A DNA stretch of 64,000 bases from Sphagnum compactum. Taxonomy: Eukaryota; Bryophyta; Sphagnopsida; Sphagnales. Within the stretch, counting starts at the first letter, position 1. Every line of letters begins with the position of its first letter. The position numbers were made by a program, and so were the translations under genes. Shown here piece by piece: positions 62,469 to 64,000 of this stretch. Below the pieces are notes generated by a model. That model saw only the letters and a list, made by a program, of their open reading frames with translations. It did not search any database and was not told the DNA's origin. The stretch covers positions 5,394,001-5,458,000 of the forward strand of contig OZ234498.1 in NCBI GenBank assembly GCA_965153455.1, written 5' to 3'.

Positions 62469-62770
62469 TGTTAGTGATATATTTCTTTAATTTTAAATTA
62501 TTGCTTGTTAATTCATGCCCACTCCTAGGTTCTTATTCTATTACATTAGAAATGAATACCACACAAATATTATAACAAGGGCATAATAAAAGCTTGCATT
62601 TATTCTCAAACAAAATTACAATTCCTAATGCACACAATTGTGGAAACAAGAGATACGAAATGCTCACCTCTTCGAGCTTTCATTAAAGATCCATTGAGTA
62701 TTTCACATATTCTGCTCTCCTCACAAGATTCACCAGAAAAACTCCTAGATACAATAATAGTTAGCATACT
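62469..62770 (-). mobile_element. 5' LTR of the decayed retrotransposon
   Basis: On the plus strand it starts TGTTAGTGATAT at 62,469. The other edge is near 62,770, where similarity to the copy at 48.96-49.24 kb fades. It adjoins the leader and gag in the correct order for a minus-strand element. It sits about 380 bp beyond the p24 stop codon. Confidence 0.7.
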
Positions 62771-63152
62771 CTTCCCTTGCACTCATCCAGTACTTCACAA
62801 TGCACTCTGCTGCTAAGCCAGTACATCATATACTGGTGATTGCCTCAAACATTTGCCCGATAAAAGGGCTTTGCATATATTGAGCTGGAATGGAGACAAT
62901 TGACATAGTACAATTGAAAGAGTCCAGATTCCAAGTCCTAACTAGAGAAACCATTTTGAACATGAAAGCAGACCACTTATTTCTGTTTAATGGAACAAAT
63001 GCTGATTAGCCGCGACTTGGGCCCATCAACTGCCAGACTTTTCACAACCTAGAATAACTTAGCTTATCTGCCATATGATTTGGTTACAAATCAATGCCTG
63101 ATGGGCGTATATTCCTTGTAGAGGAACTGAGAGAGGTGCATCATATAACATT

Positions 63153-63297
63153 CTACAGAAGCTTTTTCTTCTCAAAAAAGGTTTTGAGGTGCCACAACTG
63201 CCAGCCTGCAACCGCAAGGCAGACCAGGAGCGACATGATACCAAACCATGCCACCCTTGAGTTTGTAAGCTCATTCAAGTCACGCATTTCTGCCTCC
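63153..63297 (-). CDS. p24 (emp24/gp25L) cargo receptor, C-terminal exon only, delta type
   Basis: p24 proteins are type I membrane proteins that cycle between ER and Golgi and help load COPI and COPII vesicles, including with GPI-anchored cargo. This exon follows a TCTCCAG acceptor at 63,298 and completes a split codon with its first G. It encodes 47 residues: the end of the coiled coil (EAEMRDLNELTNSRVAWF), one transmembrane helix (GIMSLLVCLAVAGWQLW) and a cytosolic tail KTFFEKKKLL. The tail has the FF and dilysine signals of plant p24-delta proteins. Earlier exons (the GOLD domain and most of the coiled coil) are not visible up to 64,000 and must lie beyond the window, so this intron exceeds 700 bp. 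Confidence 0.93.
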
Positions 63298-63410
63298 CTG
63301 GAGACAATCCAAAACCAGATACAAATTTTACCTTATTTACATTCATATAATGACATCCATCAAAAGCTCCTTTCATCTTTCTGGGTCATGCAAATTGTAA
63401 GACACCCAAT

Positions 63411-64000
63411 AAGATCGATGAAGTTGCAGAGAAATCTCCACAACAACAATTAAAGGTAACACGACAATGAGTGCAGTCATAACCTCATGAGAGTCGCTCA
63501 CAAAGTGACAGACCATCACCTTCATCACAAACGGCAGTGACGAGCTGCCATGACTACCCACTGAGTTCATCAGCTCCCAACAGTGGGTGTAGATAAGCAT
63601 ATAATAATCTTCCCAAAAAACTTGGGCAAACCATTATACACAATCTGCGTCCTGAGTTTCTGTTGCCTTTCCGGAAGCAATGGGAAGACTCAGACGTGAT
63701 GTTGGCTAGCACTCAAGAGACATTGCTAATCAAAAAAGTCAACAGTATCCTCATTCAAGCTGCAACAAGCTTCTGAAGGAAAGAGCTTTTATTTCATTTT
63801 AGCATGTCCCTGTATATGCAAGCATCTATGCCTAAAGGACATAGAGGCCTATATATAGGGTAGTGGTTGGGGCCTCCTGCACCCTGAACATATCCTTTAA
63901 GCACACCACTGGTGACTACTTGGATGCAGAACATCCGCTAAAGCCACTAGAAAAAAGATTGATGAAGTTGCTGAGAAATCTCCACAACAACAATTAAAGG
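63411..64000. repeat. Direct repeat 543-544 bp apart in the p24 intron, second copy running off the window
   Basis: About 46 bases containing GATGAAGTTGC and GAGAAATCTCCACAACAAC occur at 63,411-63,456 and 63,954-64,000 with two mismatches. The second copy is cut by the window edge, so this could be a tandem duplication of about 544 bp or the ends of an element. The sequence between (including TATATATA near 63,851) shows no recognised gene. Confidence 0.7.

Overview
This is a stretch of nuclear DNA from a land plant. It is AT-rich and gene-poor, with intron-containing genes separated by kilobases of decayed transposons. Telomere-type TTTAGGG repeats and several plant-type proteins support this. 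The best clue to the lineage is a complete nine-exon gene for SPEF1/CLAMP (50,282-53,671, minus), a calponin-homology protein of motile cilia and flagella. As far as I know, that gene is lost from flowering plants and conifers, so the source probably makes swimming sperm: a fern, lycophyte, cycad, Ginkgo or bryophyte. A POLAR-type gene and the large repeat-laden layout make a vascular plant more likely. I could not fix the species.

Layout. At 1-3 kb lies a two-exon DIM1/YLS8 spliceosome gene (minus) whose upstream flank is a roughly 92-bp tandem array of about 13 copies. From 3 to 29.6 kb I found no host gene. This desert holds old repeats, a textbook 824-bp solo LTR (20,362-21,185), two GC-rich Helitron-like elements (12.2-12.9 and 27.57-27.84 kb) and a hAT-like transposase relic (22.6-23.6 kb). 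At 29.8-39.0 kb is a POLAR-like cell-polarity scaffold gene on the plus strand (coding 32,885-37,801), with a GA-rich repeated leader and a minisatellite in its 3' UTR.

From 42.5 to 48.4 kb is a second hAT-like relic split by a 3.7-kb composite insertion. That insertion combines a GC-rich terminal motif, tandem repeats and an intron-bearing gene piece of unknown function (45,759-47,551). An uninterrupted copy of the same relic lies inverted at 58.6-60.0 kb. SPEF1 follows at 50.3-53.7 kb, with a duplicated telobox-bearing segment just upstream. From 60.1 to 62.8 kb is a decayed LTR retrotransposon (gag, leader and LTR, minus), and its LTR family recurs inverted at 48.96-49.24 kb. The last exon of a p24 (emp24/gp25L) cargo receptor gene lies at 63,153-63,297 (minus), with the rest beyond the window.

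The host genes belong to unrelated processes (splicing, polarity, flagella, ER-Golgi traffic) and form no pathway together. Gene models were assembled by hand from splice signals and reading phase. Both complete reconstructions (SPEF1 and POLAR-like) close with every intron phase consistent.
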